Source: Sclerodactyla briareus | Taxonomy: Eukaryota > Echinodermata > Holothuroidea > Dendrochirotida > Sclerodactylidae | DNA: 64,000 nt | Direction: 5' to 3' | NCBI GenBank assembly: GCA_026419785.1 | Contig: JAODTK010000389.1 | Coordinates: 1 to 64,000, forward strand | Shown here: positions 1 to 11,757 of the stretch, one piece after another | Numbering within the stretch: position 1 is the first letter of the stretch | Layout of the letters: each line of letters opens with the position of its first letter | Program-made: the position numbers and the translations under genes | Notes under the pieces: model-generated | What the model saw: only the letters and a program-made list of their open reading frames with translations | Told to the model about the DNA's origin: nothing | Database searches by the model: none

Positions 1-1028
1 TATGCATTGGTGGGTACCCTTGGATGCCAGGTGATTCCAGCAATTAGTTGCACTTGCGTGTCCGTTTGTGTTTGTGCGTTTGTGTGTGGTTTTGCGTGTC
101 CGTCAGATTTTTTATGGTTTTTAGCAAATTGTCCCATTTTTAAATGGCGCACAAAGTCAATTTCGCGGCCCACTTGATCAGTCCACAAAACACATCTTTT
201 TTCTCAGATAGGTGGAAACATGAAATTGTGGAAATTTGGGGCAATTTCTCACTTTACTAATTTTCCACTATTTTTTAAGATATTCGCTGATTTCGAGGGC
301 CGAATGATTTCAAACTTTTAGCAATGTAAAAAGGCCACATTACAACTTTTCCCATGCTCAGCCGGAAATACCCAAAATGTGGATTTTAAGGGGGGGGGAT
401 TTTGGGCAAAGTTGGGAATTTTCGAAAATTTTTGTTTTCGATATTCAGAAAGGGGAGGACTGAATTATTCTAAATTTCAAAATACGGTAAGGGTATCAAA
501 CAAAGGGTTTGCTAGCATTTATGCTGTAATTTACGGAATTGTTCTATGATATACTCTTTTCGGGGAAAACAGCGGTTCCCAATTATTTTGATGACTTGTT
601 GTCTCTTTGTCACTCCCGAAAATGCATCAGGTAAAACAACTGATAGTGTCCACTTTTGCTATGAGATCCCCTGCACTCTGGGGATTTCCCTCTTGGTCAT
701 ATTATTACCAGTTTTATTACACATTTAAATATTATTGTATATAAATATGGTAATAGTGCTCTAATAAACATAAGAACCTACAAAGACAAAACACTATGTA
801 CATGGAACTATCTGGAACAGTAAAACGAGTGGAGACTGGCAACACAAGTTGTTGAGGCAGCGCGTTAAAAAAGGGATAGAACTGTTTTCAACGTCCCCTG
901 TTCGTATTGCACTTGGCTTTATAAAAGTACGTTGTCTGCGCAAGCGCATGCTATGTTGCTGATTGCTCTTCTCGAACCACACAGAATATCTTCCGGATTT
1001 CGGCATTTTCTAATAGCGAACTGGTGGC
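1..1028. other. No gene recognised
   Basis: AT-rich sequence with a T/G-rich start (repeated 'tgtg' words around 50-100), a short G run near 391-398, and no reading frame that resembles a known protein. The only open frames here are about 60-70 codons and look like chance. It borders the decayed reverse transcriptase that begins on the minus strand just beyond. Confidence 0.6.
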
Positions 1029-2190
1029 CTAAATGGTTTCTGCGTTTGTGGGCACTTTCAAGGAATTGTAGAGCAGTGGGATAGTCGGGGTCATCAGGAC
1101 CAAGAACGATGCGGGTTGCTCGTTTTTTGGATACTTTCTATGGCGCGCTGTTACCGCTGTCAATTGCGGGAGCCACACAGGAGCTGCATCTTCAATAATG
1201 GGGCGCACATAGACATGTATGACTTCCACCAAGTCACCGTGGGACATCCCAAATTTCTTGAGTCTACCGAGCCTGTGCAGACGTTGTTGGAACTTTTCTT
1301 GATCATGGTGGTCAACTGTCACTTGGTTTCCCATTTGCGGTCATCTTGGACCCAAATGCTCAGGAGTTTAGTTGCGTCAACAACATCTGAAGGGGAGTCT
1401 TTAATTGTAACTTCTGGATAATCTGGAGGGTCGCGCATACAACAAAACTGTGATTGTCACATTGTTGATGGGTTCAAGTAGAGATGGTTTTCCTCGGCCC
1501 ATCAACGAGCTCTTAACATTATCCCCAATATGAGCGGGTTCGTTAGCGGTGCTTTGAGCACCGAGACTTCAGTCATCGACATACTTCCAGTGATGAGAAT
1601 CTGAATTGGCGCTTGCGTCGTTGAATTGTGCCGAGGAAACAAACTGGCCGAGTTTTTGTACCTTTGGGACACCACAAGTGATTGTGTGCCCAGATGATAA
1701 TGCATTGTGGATATTAAACTCGTGCGCCGATTTGTCAGAAAATCGGAACTCACATGGAATAAGGTCCTTTCCTGACCCCTAATTTTATCAATTTGGATAC
1801 CAGAATTGTATGGTCGATGTAATCAAACGCCTTGGAGAAATCCGAGACAACTAATTTACCTGCCTGACTCAGTTTTTGTCTAATCCCTCGTAAAAGAATT
1901 GAGTAATTCTTCAATCCTGTAAGTTGAAGAGCCAGTCAAACACCATATTGATACCGGATCATATTCATTCCCATGTCTCCATAATTCAACTTGTGACAAA
2001 GCCTTCACAGACTTTTGGCAACTGAGAGTGATAGATTGGTCTCAACTTATTGACGATAGCAGGTCTCGGGGGGGGGTCCTTGGGGATAGGGATTATGGTT
2101 GCGACTTCGCACAGCAAATGGGGATACCTTTCCCTCTTCGAGTGAACATCTAAAAAATACCAAGACAATTAAGCCAGGTTTCCAGCACGC
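1029..2190 (-). pseudogene. Decayed non-LTR retrotransposon reverse transcriptase fragment
   Basis: Reverse transcriptase of a LINE, which copies element RNA into DNA at the target site. Reading the minus strand from about 2170 down, several frames together give the expected RT order. First comes an early segment 'ATIIPIPKDPPP' followed by 'KLRPI' (about 2120-2040). Then comes motif A as 'FSKAFDYIDH' (about 1845-1815), and motif C as 'KYVDD' (YVDD codons at 1572-1583). Last is a thumb-like segment 'GMSHGDLVEVIHVYVRPI' ending in 'APVW' (about 1260-1165). In-frame stops and shifts separate these blocks, for example a stop directly after the VDD. No endonuclease domain or 3' tail was found, so this is a dead fragment. 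The clade is not resolved; the KYVDD type occurs in several non-LTR groups. Confidence 0.82.
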
Positions 2191-2305
2191 GGGCGGGCGG
2201 GCGGCGGTCGGGCTTTCGGGCTTTCGGGCGGGCGGGCGGTCGGGCGTTTTGATAGACTCGTTTCCATGCACGCGGGCGGGCGGGCGGGCCTTTTCTCGAT
2301 CCGCA
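2185..2305 (+). repeat. GCGGGCGG-rich segment, left arm of an inverted pair
   Basis: Dense GGGC/GGCG reiterations ending in 'tccatgcacgcgggcggg' and 'ttttctcgatc'. The same words occur in reverse complement at about 2840-2955, so the two segments form an imperfect inverted repeat about 550 bp apart. Function is unknown; strand assignment is arbitrary. Confidence 0.6.
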
Positions 2306-2325
2306 CCTCTTCTTCACGTTATTGT

Positions 2326-2455
2326 GTACTAAGCGCTATATAAAGAACCGAGTTAGCCTACTAGTATTATATTGTTATTATTATGTTTGTTGTTATTCTT
2401 ATTATTGTTGTTATTATTATTATCGTATCATTATTATTTATCACACACCGGGCGC
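2326..2455 (+). mobile_element. LINE/SINE-type 3' tail with ATT microsatellite
   Basis: The word 'aagcgctatataaa' followed by about 90 bp of ATT/GTT-rich simple sequence is the characteristic 3' end of L2/CR1-like LINEs and of SINEs that borrow their tails. No RT is visible in the preceding 150 bp, so this is either a 5'-truncated copy or a SINE. It lies between the two arms of the GCGGGCGG inverted pair. Confidence 0.5.
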
Positions 2456-2779
2456 ATACTAGTGTTTAACCCGTAACCCGGTGTTCATTTTTCTGAAAAC
2501 CATTGTTCTAAATGTCAACGATTACGGCCCACATTAAAACTTCAACAATTGACAGGTTTTGATATTTAATTAGCAACTCTGACATATCATCGGTTTAAAC
2601 AGGTAAATATGGTTCAAGTAGTTTTCCGGCCGTTGAATACGACAACAATATCCTGTAGAAAAATCCATCACTATGTTTGAAAACAGTTATGATGTTGTTG
2701 AACATTGATTTGAACCTAACATTTTCCTCTACTCTCCATTTATCAGCTTCAATCCGGTAAGATTGCAGGGAAATCGCCC

Positions 2780-2955
2780 GGGAATTGATTAGAATAACCA
2801 CCGGACACGGCCGGGCGGCGGAAAAAATCGCACCTTACCGATTCGAGAAAACACCCGCCCGCCCCTCCCGCGTGCATGAACGGCTCCATTGCAAATACGT
2901 GAGCGATTTTAGACGCCCGCCCGCCCGCCTCACCCGCCCGCTGCATGGCAACGCG
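2780..2955 (-). repeat. GCGGGCGG-rich segment, right arm of the inverted pair
   Basis: CCCGCC reiterations. On the minus strand they read 'tcatgcacgcgggagggg' then 'ttttctcgaatcgg', matching the left arm at 2185-2305. The arm also contains 'cggccgggcggcgg' near 2808. Confidence 0.55.
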
Positions 2956-2982
2956 GCCTAGTTCAACCTCCTGAGATTGCCA

Positions 2983-3178
2983 GTTTGGACCAAATCCCTT
3001 TAAAAAAACCTTGCCGTACAACCGGGCGCACAAACTAGAACGGGGCATTTGTACCAAAACCCTCACAGATACCCTATGCCGTAGAATCGGGCGTCTAAAA
3101 CTATAAGTAGACATTGGACCAAAATCCCTCTGTAGATACCCTATCGTCTAATCGGGCGCACGAACTAAGAAGACAGAT
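2983..3178. repeat. Three-unit tandem repeat of about 64 bp
   Basis: Three degenerate units start near 2985, 3049 and 3113. Each contains 'ggaccaaaatccct' or a variant, 'gataccctat' or a variant, and 'aatcgggcg'. No coding potential is apparent. Confidence 0.7.
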
Positions 3179-4755
3179 TTGTCAAAGATAAGATAACTCT
3201 GCGTCCACTCTGGGGCACAAACCCGTTTTGCTATACCGAATCGCTAATACCGCATTTGTAAAATCCACATGCTGACGGCCGGAAAGTGTGACCAGAATGC
3301 TACTCTACATTTCCCTGTGGTGTTACCGTGTGTTTTCTAATTGAACCGTTTCTTCTGTTTTGTTCGGAGTATTTCTTGTTGTATTGGAGGCGCTGTTTCA
3401 AAGTGGTGTTCGTGCTAATTCGCTGCCTGCCAGTAGGGAGCCTTCAAATCATTTTGAATGATATTTTGATGATAAAGCTTAGGGACGATAATGAATTTTT
3501 ATTGGTTAAGTTATCAGTGTTCCCATACTTGGTGATAACCTGTGGCTTCAGTCCAATGGTACATGGCGTGATGATTCTTAAACAATTTATTAGTTTAGAA
3601 GCTCACAAACATATGTTTATGCCTTACACTTATGGGATACAAACATACGGGGTCAATTCTCGGAGCCTCTCTGTAGCACAATGGCGTCTTCGATGTTATC
3701 GTCTTAAGCATCTTACTATTGACGATTACGATTTGACGACAACAAGGAGGTTGCTCTGGGTATAGTGATGCTTCCCCCTGGTACAGTAATCTTCGAGACA
3801 TCGACCCTAGGATGTTCTTTGGCAGGTCGTAGAAGTCCCCCCCCCCCACGGGTTCCGTCCCGTCGTAGTATGGAGCCCCTTATTGGAAGGTACACCTGGA
3901 GGGTTAGTGATGGCGCAAAAAGGGGGCGGAAGAATGGTAGGGGGTATCAGTGACACTTTCACAACCAAAATATCCGTGTACGAATTCCAGTTGCACGACG
4001 ATTTTTCCTGGGTGGCTGCATTTGCAGTTGGCGATGGGCGAGGTCTTTCACTTCATGGGTTCCGCTGCGATCAGTGGATTTCTGTGGTTACTGGATATGT
4101 TACGGGATATTGCAATACTTTCGTCTGTCGTCTGTGAGCAGTCACGTTGAACTTTGAACGTCCGCTCCCCCAGGTCCGAGAAAGTGTTCGGGTCCTGGAG
4201 TTCCTGATAGTCCTTTCGGATGGGACGTAAAATGACGGTCCGGGAGGGGATGGTCACCCCTGCCTCGTGATCATCCTGAGCAATCCCGAGAAGAGAAGTC
4301 GAGTTCGCCGGTGCTCATCCACGTTCATACGGCCAGGTTCCTCGATGAGCCAGCTTAGTTGGCTTCCTGACCCCGTAAATCAATTCAAACAATCAATCAT
4401 GATGTGTCGGGGAGCTACACTAAGTTGACGCAACAAGACGACAACAAAAACAACAATGGAATGCACAACCAAATAGTACTTCACGGATGTGTCTGCAGCC
4501 CTCCTGGGTTCGACCGCTGGGTTCTGCACTAGCTCTCAGACAAACAACAACACGCTGTGAAATAGAATATGGATGGAGAAGACGAACAGGGTCAACTGAG
4601 GTATGATGACAGGCACGTAGCCACCTCCGATCAGATGGGGCAAGGCGATTGTTCCCCTAATTCCGCGTTTCCCTCGGCTCACAGTATATTGATGAGCGAG
4701 GGGAGGGGGGGGGGTGTTCCCTTAAACTCTGGCGAGGGCGCTCAAACCATGAGCC
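3179..4755. other. No recognisable gene
   Basis: The longest open frame here is 145 codons on the plus strand (3328-3765). Its product is hydrophobic at the N terminus and otherwise unlike any family I recognise, with no codon pattern or splice signals to support it. A C run at about 3838-3847 and G runs near 4699-4713 are present. I see no RNA gene or element boundary. Confidence 0.5.
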
Positions 4756-4756
4756 G

Positions 4757-5330
4757 AAAGGCTTAGTGATTCCTTGACTGATCCTTACTTGATTAAGGTA
4801 ATCATTGTCAAGTTCACATGATCACAAGATTTACATGTAGGATCATTAAACTCATTCTGGGGAACTCACATATTAACTTTCATCCATCCAGGGGGGTCGA
4901 GTTATCGAGTTACAAGCCGAGATTGGCCCACAATCAATTTTTCAAAATTCTTCATTTTTCCGAAACTGACCCCGGCCTGACATCAAAACGTGTACTGTCT
5001 CCCCATAACAAAGCTCATAACGAATTTCATCCCCTGATTGACCATGCATACGCTGCCTATCGTGTTAACAAGTAGATTTCAGACTTTAGTACCTTGACTT
5101 AGAGACTGTTGGCATGACTCCAAAGCGATGGGGATTCATGTACTGTACTCAATATGGGGAACCCCTATACCAAGTATCATCCATCCATCCAAGTGGAGTT
5201 GATTATCGTGTTAACGAGCTAAAGATTGTCATGTTATCATTTATACCGAATTTCAATCTGATCGGACCAGTTTTATTCTGGTAATGAAAAGCAGACTCAC
5301 TCGTACCTCACTATACGCTCATTACCTTCA
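4757..5330 (+). mobile_element. Partial copy of the 'GATTCCTTGAC'-end dispersed repeat
   Basis: It begins with 'aaaggcttagtgattccttg' and continues with the same internal words as the copies at about 17.05-18.44 and 37.26-39.41 kb: 'tttcatccatccagg', 'gtcgagttatcg' and 'ccccataa'. The right end with its (AC)n tract, seen in the other copies, is missing, so this copy looks 3'-truncated. No protein is encoded. Confidence 0.6.
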
Positions 5331-8221
5331 GTGACAGTTCGAGTCAACACTTAGTTTCGCATTTTTTAATTTACTAAAACATTCCCTAGATTTTTTTTTT
5401 CTCACTGTTCCTCTCATTTTCCCCTTCCCCTTCCTTCTTTGCCCCTCTCGAGATTTTTTTGTCAGGGTGGTCAAGTTCCCCCCCTTACCCCACGGCTACG
5501 CCACTGTTGTGATGAAGCAGCATGAGTCTTTGGAGTGCAAAATCAGCCATTGCAAGGGGAGGAAAGTGGGCAAGTGTGAACTTAGGGAAACCGTCTAAAT
5601 TAATAAATAGGAAACACGTCCTTGTTTACACGCTATTCTTATCTGAAATTTTTTAGAGACCAGTTGGGGATGATCCTATAATCGTTACTTTTCATTTAAC
5701 GGTCCCAGTCGTCTGAGGGACCAACGCGGCTACACACATCACTTTGGATTGTTTTTTTCCATTCTTAACTGTTAATTCCAGCGTTCTCAACCACCCCTTA
5801 CCTTTATTTAGTCCAACTTTCTATCTTTGAGACTAGTGCACTAAATGTTTGCTAGCTCATGGCTACATACGGGGAGCCCATTCAACCCAGAGAAAATCTA
5901 TACTCTAACAATAAGGACCAGCGCGATCGAGTTCGATTTCTCCTACACTGTGTCATGGCTGAAGTAAGCAAAAAGCAATTTCAGCAAAGGCTGTGTGTTT
6001 GTGCTGCTGGAGACATGGTTGAGTTCGCACCCTCCGTTTAGCAGCATACATCAATGGAACAGCAACTCGTAGACTGACACGTATCAGACTTTTGTTTCCA
6101 TCCTTTGTCATTCGCCCATTCATTAGTTTTGTTGCTCTTTTTGATAACGCCTAATGGTACGCACGATCTTTACGACACTAATGCGGTATATGCATGCCAT
6201 ATCACGGATAGTCGGACTTTCAAATTCACTCAAAGACGGTGGGGGACATGGTATACTATGTTCCCACCTCTGACAGTTTTATGGGTGGGGGACGCGTCCC
6301 CGTGTCCCTGCGGGAAATACGTCGCCCTATGCTGCTGTGTGTTAGCCCACGTACTATGGTATGGTCACACATAGCCTACGTGCATGATAGCGCGAACCTG
6401 GATCGACGAATGAATATCGTCGTGATACAGTTTCCGTCGCCCCAAGGCCAAGATCGGCCTCAAATTCAACTGCTGGAACCTGAGAGTTGTGTGAATGATA
6501 GATCCTAGTCTCCAAAATTATTTCCTTGAGTAAAAATGGCTGAAATAAGTCACGAGGGCAACCTTCAGTTTGTCCATTTTATCCTTAAGTTAATGAGAAA
6601 TTGCCATTCTTTCTTCCCCAAAGGTGTAACCTCCGTTTTCCTCTGTCACGGTGGAGTACCCAAACTAGAAACTTACTATAAATAAGCAGAACAATTTGCC
6701 TCCCAAGGGATTTTTTCTTCTCCACCAATTTCTCCAAATTGGGCAATTTTGAACCACATTAGGATATATAGGCATTTTTATTTTCAAAAGACAAAAATGA
6801 CATTTGTGAGGCCCTAAAATCCGATGTTACATGCCAATAGTTCAATTCTCGGTGAGCAGATTTTGTTAAATATGTCCAGTTTTTAGTAGCAATCAGTTGG
6901 TCATTGACATACTTTGAAAGAATATTACTGATGTATACCGTAAATCACAAAACCCAATTTTCCATTGAATAATATATGTTGGGGTGTTTGACGTGTTTTA
7001 CATGTTTTATAGGCCTATGTAGGTTTGGCGTTGTTCAGTAAAATATAAGGTCAAGGTCTGAAAAGCAACTTTTGCAGTCACATATTGACCTGAAGATCTC
7101 ATTTTGGTATTGGTGTGGGTCCAGCATTTGCATTCAGTAATATGCAACATGTTATTTCCTGGAAATGATATGAAATAAAATGAATTTCTGTGCAAAACTG
7201 CTTCTCCTATGTGGACTAGGTTTGACAGTCTCCATCCCGAAGAATCAATCAAGTCCTATCAAATGTCAATTCAGCGCATATTAGCATGTTTTGCCTCGGC
7301 GTCCAGGACTACATACAGTTGACCGTGTAATTAAAGATATCCCCAACGTATATCATAGTCAGCGCAGTAAAAAGTTGAATCCTATCCAGGAAGATTGGAC
7401 ACAGCGAGACTTGCCCCTTCCCGGGTATACCACACACTGTGCACCCATTGGTCGCACGTTCCACAGTGTTTCTGGCGCCAGGATTTTTTTTTTTTTTTTT
7501 GGGGTGGGGGGGTCCTTCGGGTTTTTTTTTTTCGGGGAGGGGGATCTCTGTGATACGGGGGCGGCATCATTTGCAACTGAAACAACCCCTGGGACGTAGC
7601 TAGGGCATATGATTGGGGGGGGGCGAAGAAGTAAAAATTCCAACTTCACTAGAATAATTTTTTTCAACCACCCCCCCCCAACTGAAAAGTGCAGTTTTAG
7701 CGTTCCCTTTTTGTCATTTTTTCATCGACTGTTGTTTACTGAACCTCGGGTATTTGGAATTAATTAGGTATTGGCCGGCCTGGGGGGCGCGCCAAGCTCC
7801 ACGACCTACTGACACACCAACTGACAAGCGTGCCGAATCTTTAAGTAACCACAATCAGTGGCGTCAAAACTTAATTTTGAGCGAGTATGCCTGAATTTTT
7901 AATAATGGCTTCTGGGGAGGGGTTCTAATGCCAACATTTTGCCATTTCCGTGGCCCGTAATGCATTTTCGTGCAAATAACACCAAAACCTCACTTCTTGA
8001 ATAAATAATTCCGCAATTTTTCACGTTGTCCTAGCATGCATTGTTTTTTCTCTCGTGCCAAAGTCGAATCGAGGGCAGAATTAGGAAGTTGTAATTCAGA
8101 TCTCACTTTTCACCAGCGTACCGCCGATGTCCCCCTCCCCTTCCACTCTAGAGAATTTTTTTTGCATTTCAGTGGCCTTATATGCCATCTGAAATGGCAT
8201 CAGACACTCCTAAACATTTCA
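5331..8221. other. No gene recognised; G/T homopolymers
   Basis: AT-rich sequence with short open frames only. Around 7480-7690 there are T runs, G runs and a C run (7671-7679) that make several artificial frames rich in proline or glycine. I see no RT, transposase or RNA-gene motif. Confidence 0.5.
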
Positions 8222-8229
8222 TTCATTCC

Positions 8230-9674
8230 CATGGTTTGGTGGAATTTTTTTTTTATTCTTTTTTTTTTAAAATCGATAATATCGGATTTATTTTGATTAA
8301 ATCGGATTTAATTATTTGATTCAAATCGATTTTAATATTTGATTTTTTTTTTCAAAATCCACATTTTCCACTTGGTCCCACATGTTTTGCCTAAAACCCT
8401 CTGTGAAAACACCCATAACACACTGGCATATTACCCAGTATACACTGCACTTCCAATTTGGTATCATGAAGGCTCTGAGGCATGAACTTCTTCTTTGAAT
8501 TCCGAAACATCACCCTGAATCCTATACAATGCACACATTAAGGACCATGCAGTGTTCGGAGTATAACCATACACAGCTCATTCAGGCCCTACCTGTCCCC
8601 ATTCCGGTGGCCTTGGTTTGGTATTCACTTGGACTGCTGGATGGACCCCATTGGGTCCTAATTTGAACGTAGAATTGTTAATTTTTTTTTTGAAAATCAA
8701 GACCATTTGTGTGATAGCTTATTGGCAACTAAAATTTGCACCAATAATCTTACCCAGGGCGAATGAGCATTTCCCAATCAAATCCCAGGAATACAGGAGC
8801 TTGAATATTCAACCCAATTTCCACCCTCCATTAAGTTTCACTGAGATTCATAATCTGTGTCCCTGGTAATTCCTTTTTTCCTTTCCTGAATAGTTCCTGA
8901 AAAGTTTATCTGGATTGGTGAATTGCTACATGGCCCGAATGCGCAACAATTTGACACAAATTACATTTAAATTTGGTAGTCCAACCGGAATCTAAATGTT
9001 TGTTGAAATTCAGAAGTGGACTAAATGTAGGTAAACAAGGCACAGTGCACACTAAAGTTTTGTGAATCATTGTTTGGAATCATAGATTATAAAAGTCCAG
9101 GTCTGTAGGGTGAATATGTTCAGTAAATATTACTGTGGTGGAAATAAAATGTCACAAAACATGTAAATTTGTATAATACTAAAGATCAAGCTGTTATACA
9201 TGATCCCTTTAGAAATGCGGGGGTCCTATGTGGAATAGGGGTTAGCCAAAGAAAATCAATGCTATACTGGCCGTCTTCATAAAGGGAAATTATAATTATA
9301 AGGGGACTAATGGCCAATTAAGAGAAAGAGAGCCATAGAATTCCCTTCATCAGAGCATTGAAAATTCAAGCCAAAACATAATGATAAACATGTGATTTGG
9401 GAACGTGTAACCTAATTCTTGTGTCCTGCCTTGTTGTGAGTTTATTGAATGTTAGGGGTAGGATACCTACATGTGTTTTACATTCCCCTGCAGTTCTAGT
9501 TTGGTATTTCTCGTTCCTTCCAATATCAATTTCACTTCAACTCACTTTCCTGACAAGAGGGAATCTTTAAACACAGTCATGAAATCAATGATTTTTTCAC
9601 AAAAATGATTTTGGATTCAATCGCGATTTTGAAATCAGTGATTCAAATCAACATGATTTAATACCAACCCTTCT
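8230..9674. mobile_element. Probable non-autonomous hAT-like DNA element
   Basis: The segment is flanked by an 8-bp direct repeat TTCATTCC (8222-8229 and 9675-9682). Its ends are loosely inverted: the left end reads 'catggtttggtggaa' and the complement of the right end reads 'gaagggttggtatta'. Just inside both ends lie stretches rich in 'attTGATTcaAATCgat'-type words (8270-8350 and, inverted, 9580-9660). An 8-bp duplication is usual for hAT elements. No transposase frame is present, so if real it is a MITE or internally deleted copy. The terminal repeats are weak, so confidence is moderate. Confidence 0.45.
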
Positions 9675-10120
9675 TTCATTCCAGGATAATTTTCGCTTTT
9701 TCACGTCGCGACTTTGGCTTTTAACTCCATGGATCTTGTGAATTTTTTTTTTTTCTGCCAACTTGTTACTGAGCTTCAATGGGCATAATAGGCCCTCTTC
9801 TTTTGGGGTTGGTGGGTCATTCTTCCTCTTGAGATCGTACCGCCAACATGGGCATACGGGAACCCATTCCAATTCCGAGGGCCACCAAATTTTACATTTT
9901 TTTTTTGGCAGTAGTACCAAGCGGTCAAGGGGGGGGGGGGAAGGGTAAGGGGGGGAACCGTGGGCATTTTTGTGAATCAAAACTTTTGTAATTGGAAAAT
10001 TGAACATTTTTGTCATACCTCGGTCTAACACCGCTTTCCCCGACTTTAAACCTTACTGTCAACAGTTTTGTGCTCCCACACTGTTTACGATTGCAACCGC
10101 GAAGCGCGCCATTTTTTTGA

Positions 10121-10195
10121 GGGGGGGGGGGGGGTAGGGGGTGGGGGGGGGGGGGGTGTGGGGGGTGGGTGGTTGTTGCCGCCGGGGGGGGGGGG
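10121..10195 (+). repeat. G-rich tract, possible G-quadruplex
   Basis: About 75 bp that is almost entirely G with occasional T/A, including uninterrupted runs of 10 or more. By composition it could fold as a G-quadruplex. Such runs are also where length errors concentrate. Confidence 0.7.
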
Positions 10196-10479
10196 CCCAT
10201 CTGTAAAAAGCAAGTATCCCGTTATGACCAGGGAACTGCCTTCAGCTTGAAATATCCAGTAACTGCTAACGAAAAATTTTTGAATGTTTGGTTTACTCCA
10301 TGCCGAATTACAAAATGGCACTAGCCTAATGTAAAACAAAGTGCTTGAGGGTCATTCGCAGAATTTTTAACAGCTTTGTTGTCCGTATTGGTTGTACGCG
10401 ACTCTCATTGCCTACCCTATTCTCTGTGTGTGTCCGCCATAGGGAGAAGGCCAACTTGACAATTGATTGCAAAACAGTA

Positions 10480-10620
10480 CCGACAGCTAATCACGGCGGG
10501 CGTTGGTAAATATGCGTGTTATGAAGGAAGAAGTAACTGTTACTACATCGCGCGAAGCGCGCACAAATTTTTGCACATTATCGGGATATTGATTAAAAAA
10601 AAAAGCAATCTTGAAGAGGT
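10480..10620 (+). repeat. Dispersed repeat around GCGCGAAGCGCGC, copy 1
   Basis: 'tgttactacatcgcgcgaag' is followed by 'gcgcacaaatttttgcac' and 'gggatattgatt'. The same order of words recurs at 11,530-11,610. The GCGCG-AA-CGCGC core can form a small hairpin. Confidence 0.45.
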
Positions 10621-11524
10621 ATTATCTCACCGTTGTTCATGCATAAGAAATATTTCCTTTTGGTTGAATTAGAAAATTTACGTTGACTGGGCCCTCGGAC
10701 CTCAGTCGTAAAATATACAATCCGACGATCTGTTCAGAACCTCCAACCGATTTCGAAATTCCAACTGCAAGGTCGCTCTGACCATCGGGAAGGGGGTAGA
10801 CCCCCCCCCCCCCCGTCTCGAGTCCGGGTCATTCGACCGGGTCGCGCAACTTGGTTAGCCGTATGTCATCAATGCATACAATCATGATCTTATACCATCC
10901 TATTCTGTTGCTCTTTATTTCCTATTCTTCTGGCTATTACTGGGGAGCACTGAGAGCCCAACCGACTTTAATCACCACCCTCGAGGTTTTCTTTACCCAA
11001 GCGATAATCGGTGACCTTGGCCTGAATTCACTCACCCTCTCGACCAGGGGTTTTCAACTTTTTGGTTGTCGTCCCCAAATTTCTTATGAAATGTATCACG
11101 TCCCCCATTATCAAATGAACGTTATAGTGGAAAAATGATAAAACACTTGAAATGGTCAGTTTGCTGAATCGTTAGTAGTACGTCCCATATGTTTTTCACG
11201 TCCGCACTCACGACGCATGGGGGTAGGGAGGGGTTGATAATTTAGGGGTTTTAGAGATTATGTTGTGCCGACTGATCGGGGCCATGGATACCGATATGGG
11301 GGATGGTTCTAAGGGGAGGGGTTTCCCCTCCCCTTTGGAAATTTCGAACATGGACCGTCCTCAGTGGCAATCTGGTGCAATACTCTCAGTAACATTGGGC
11401 GTGCAGTAATTCCTCGCCCCGCTCACCAAGTACGCAGAACCTTTCAAATTTGGAACACCGAAAAGTTCTTCCCGAATCAGACCTGCCCCGATTTTTCCTG
11501 CTGCTCGTGGAGTATGCAGGCCGA

Positions 11525-11625
11525 CATGAGCACACACTGTTACTGCGCGCGAAGCGGGCAAAAAATTTGACACTTCAATGGGGCATTGATCGAAATTCGG
11601 CCATTCACTTCAAAATTTCAGACAA
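11525..11625 (+). repeat. Dispersed repeat around GCGCGAAGCGGGC, copy 2
   Basis: 'cactgttactgcgcgcgaag' is followed by 'cgggcaaaaaatttgacac' and 'ggggcattgatc', parallel to the copy at 10,480-10,620. Confidence 0.45.
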
Positions 11626-11639
11626 TCTTTCCACTTTGC

Positions 11640-11757
11640 ATTCAGATCAATCGATAAAGAGTTACTCTCTGCTCTAACGCCTAAAGTTTCCCTGCGGCGG
11701 CTGCGAGCCCTCTGGGGACGGCGGCGGCGGCTACAACCCAACCATATATCCCCGGAC
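11640..11757 (+). repeat. GCGGCGG-containing dispersed repeat, copy A (partial)
   Basis: Contains 'gatcaatcgataaagagtta', 'taacgcctaaagtttccctg', 'cggcggct' and 'catatatccccgg'. The same series occurs at 14,700-14,890 in this orientation, and inverted at about 34,365-34,560 and 59,945-60,150. Confidence 0.55.

Larger units (their letters stand above)
9690..11640. other. No gene recognised; G-rich tracts
   Basis: This stretch contains long G tracts at about 9930-9953 and 10121-10195, a C tract at 10801-10814, and two copies of a segment around the hairpin word GCGCGAAGCGCGC (annotated separately). Open frames crossing the tracts encode poly-Pro or poly-Gly and are not genes. Confidence 0.5.

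Noticed and set aside
3328..3765. A 145-codon open frame on the plus strand.
   Set aside because: No recognisable family, no supporting splice or promoter signals, and AT-rich composition like its surroundings. Chance is the simplest explanation.
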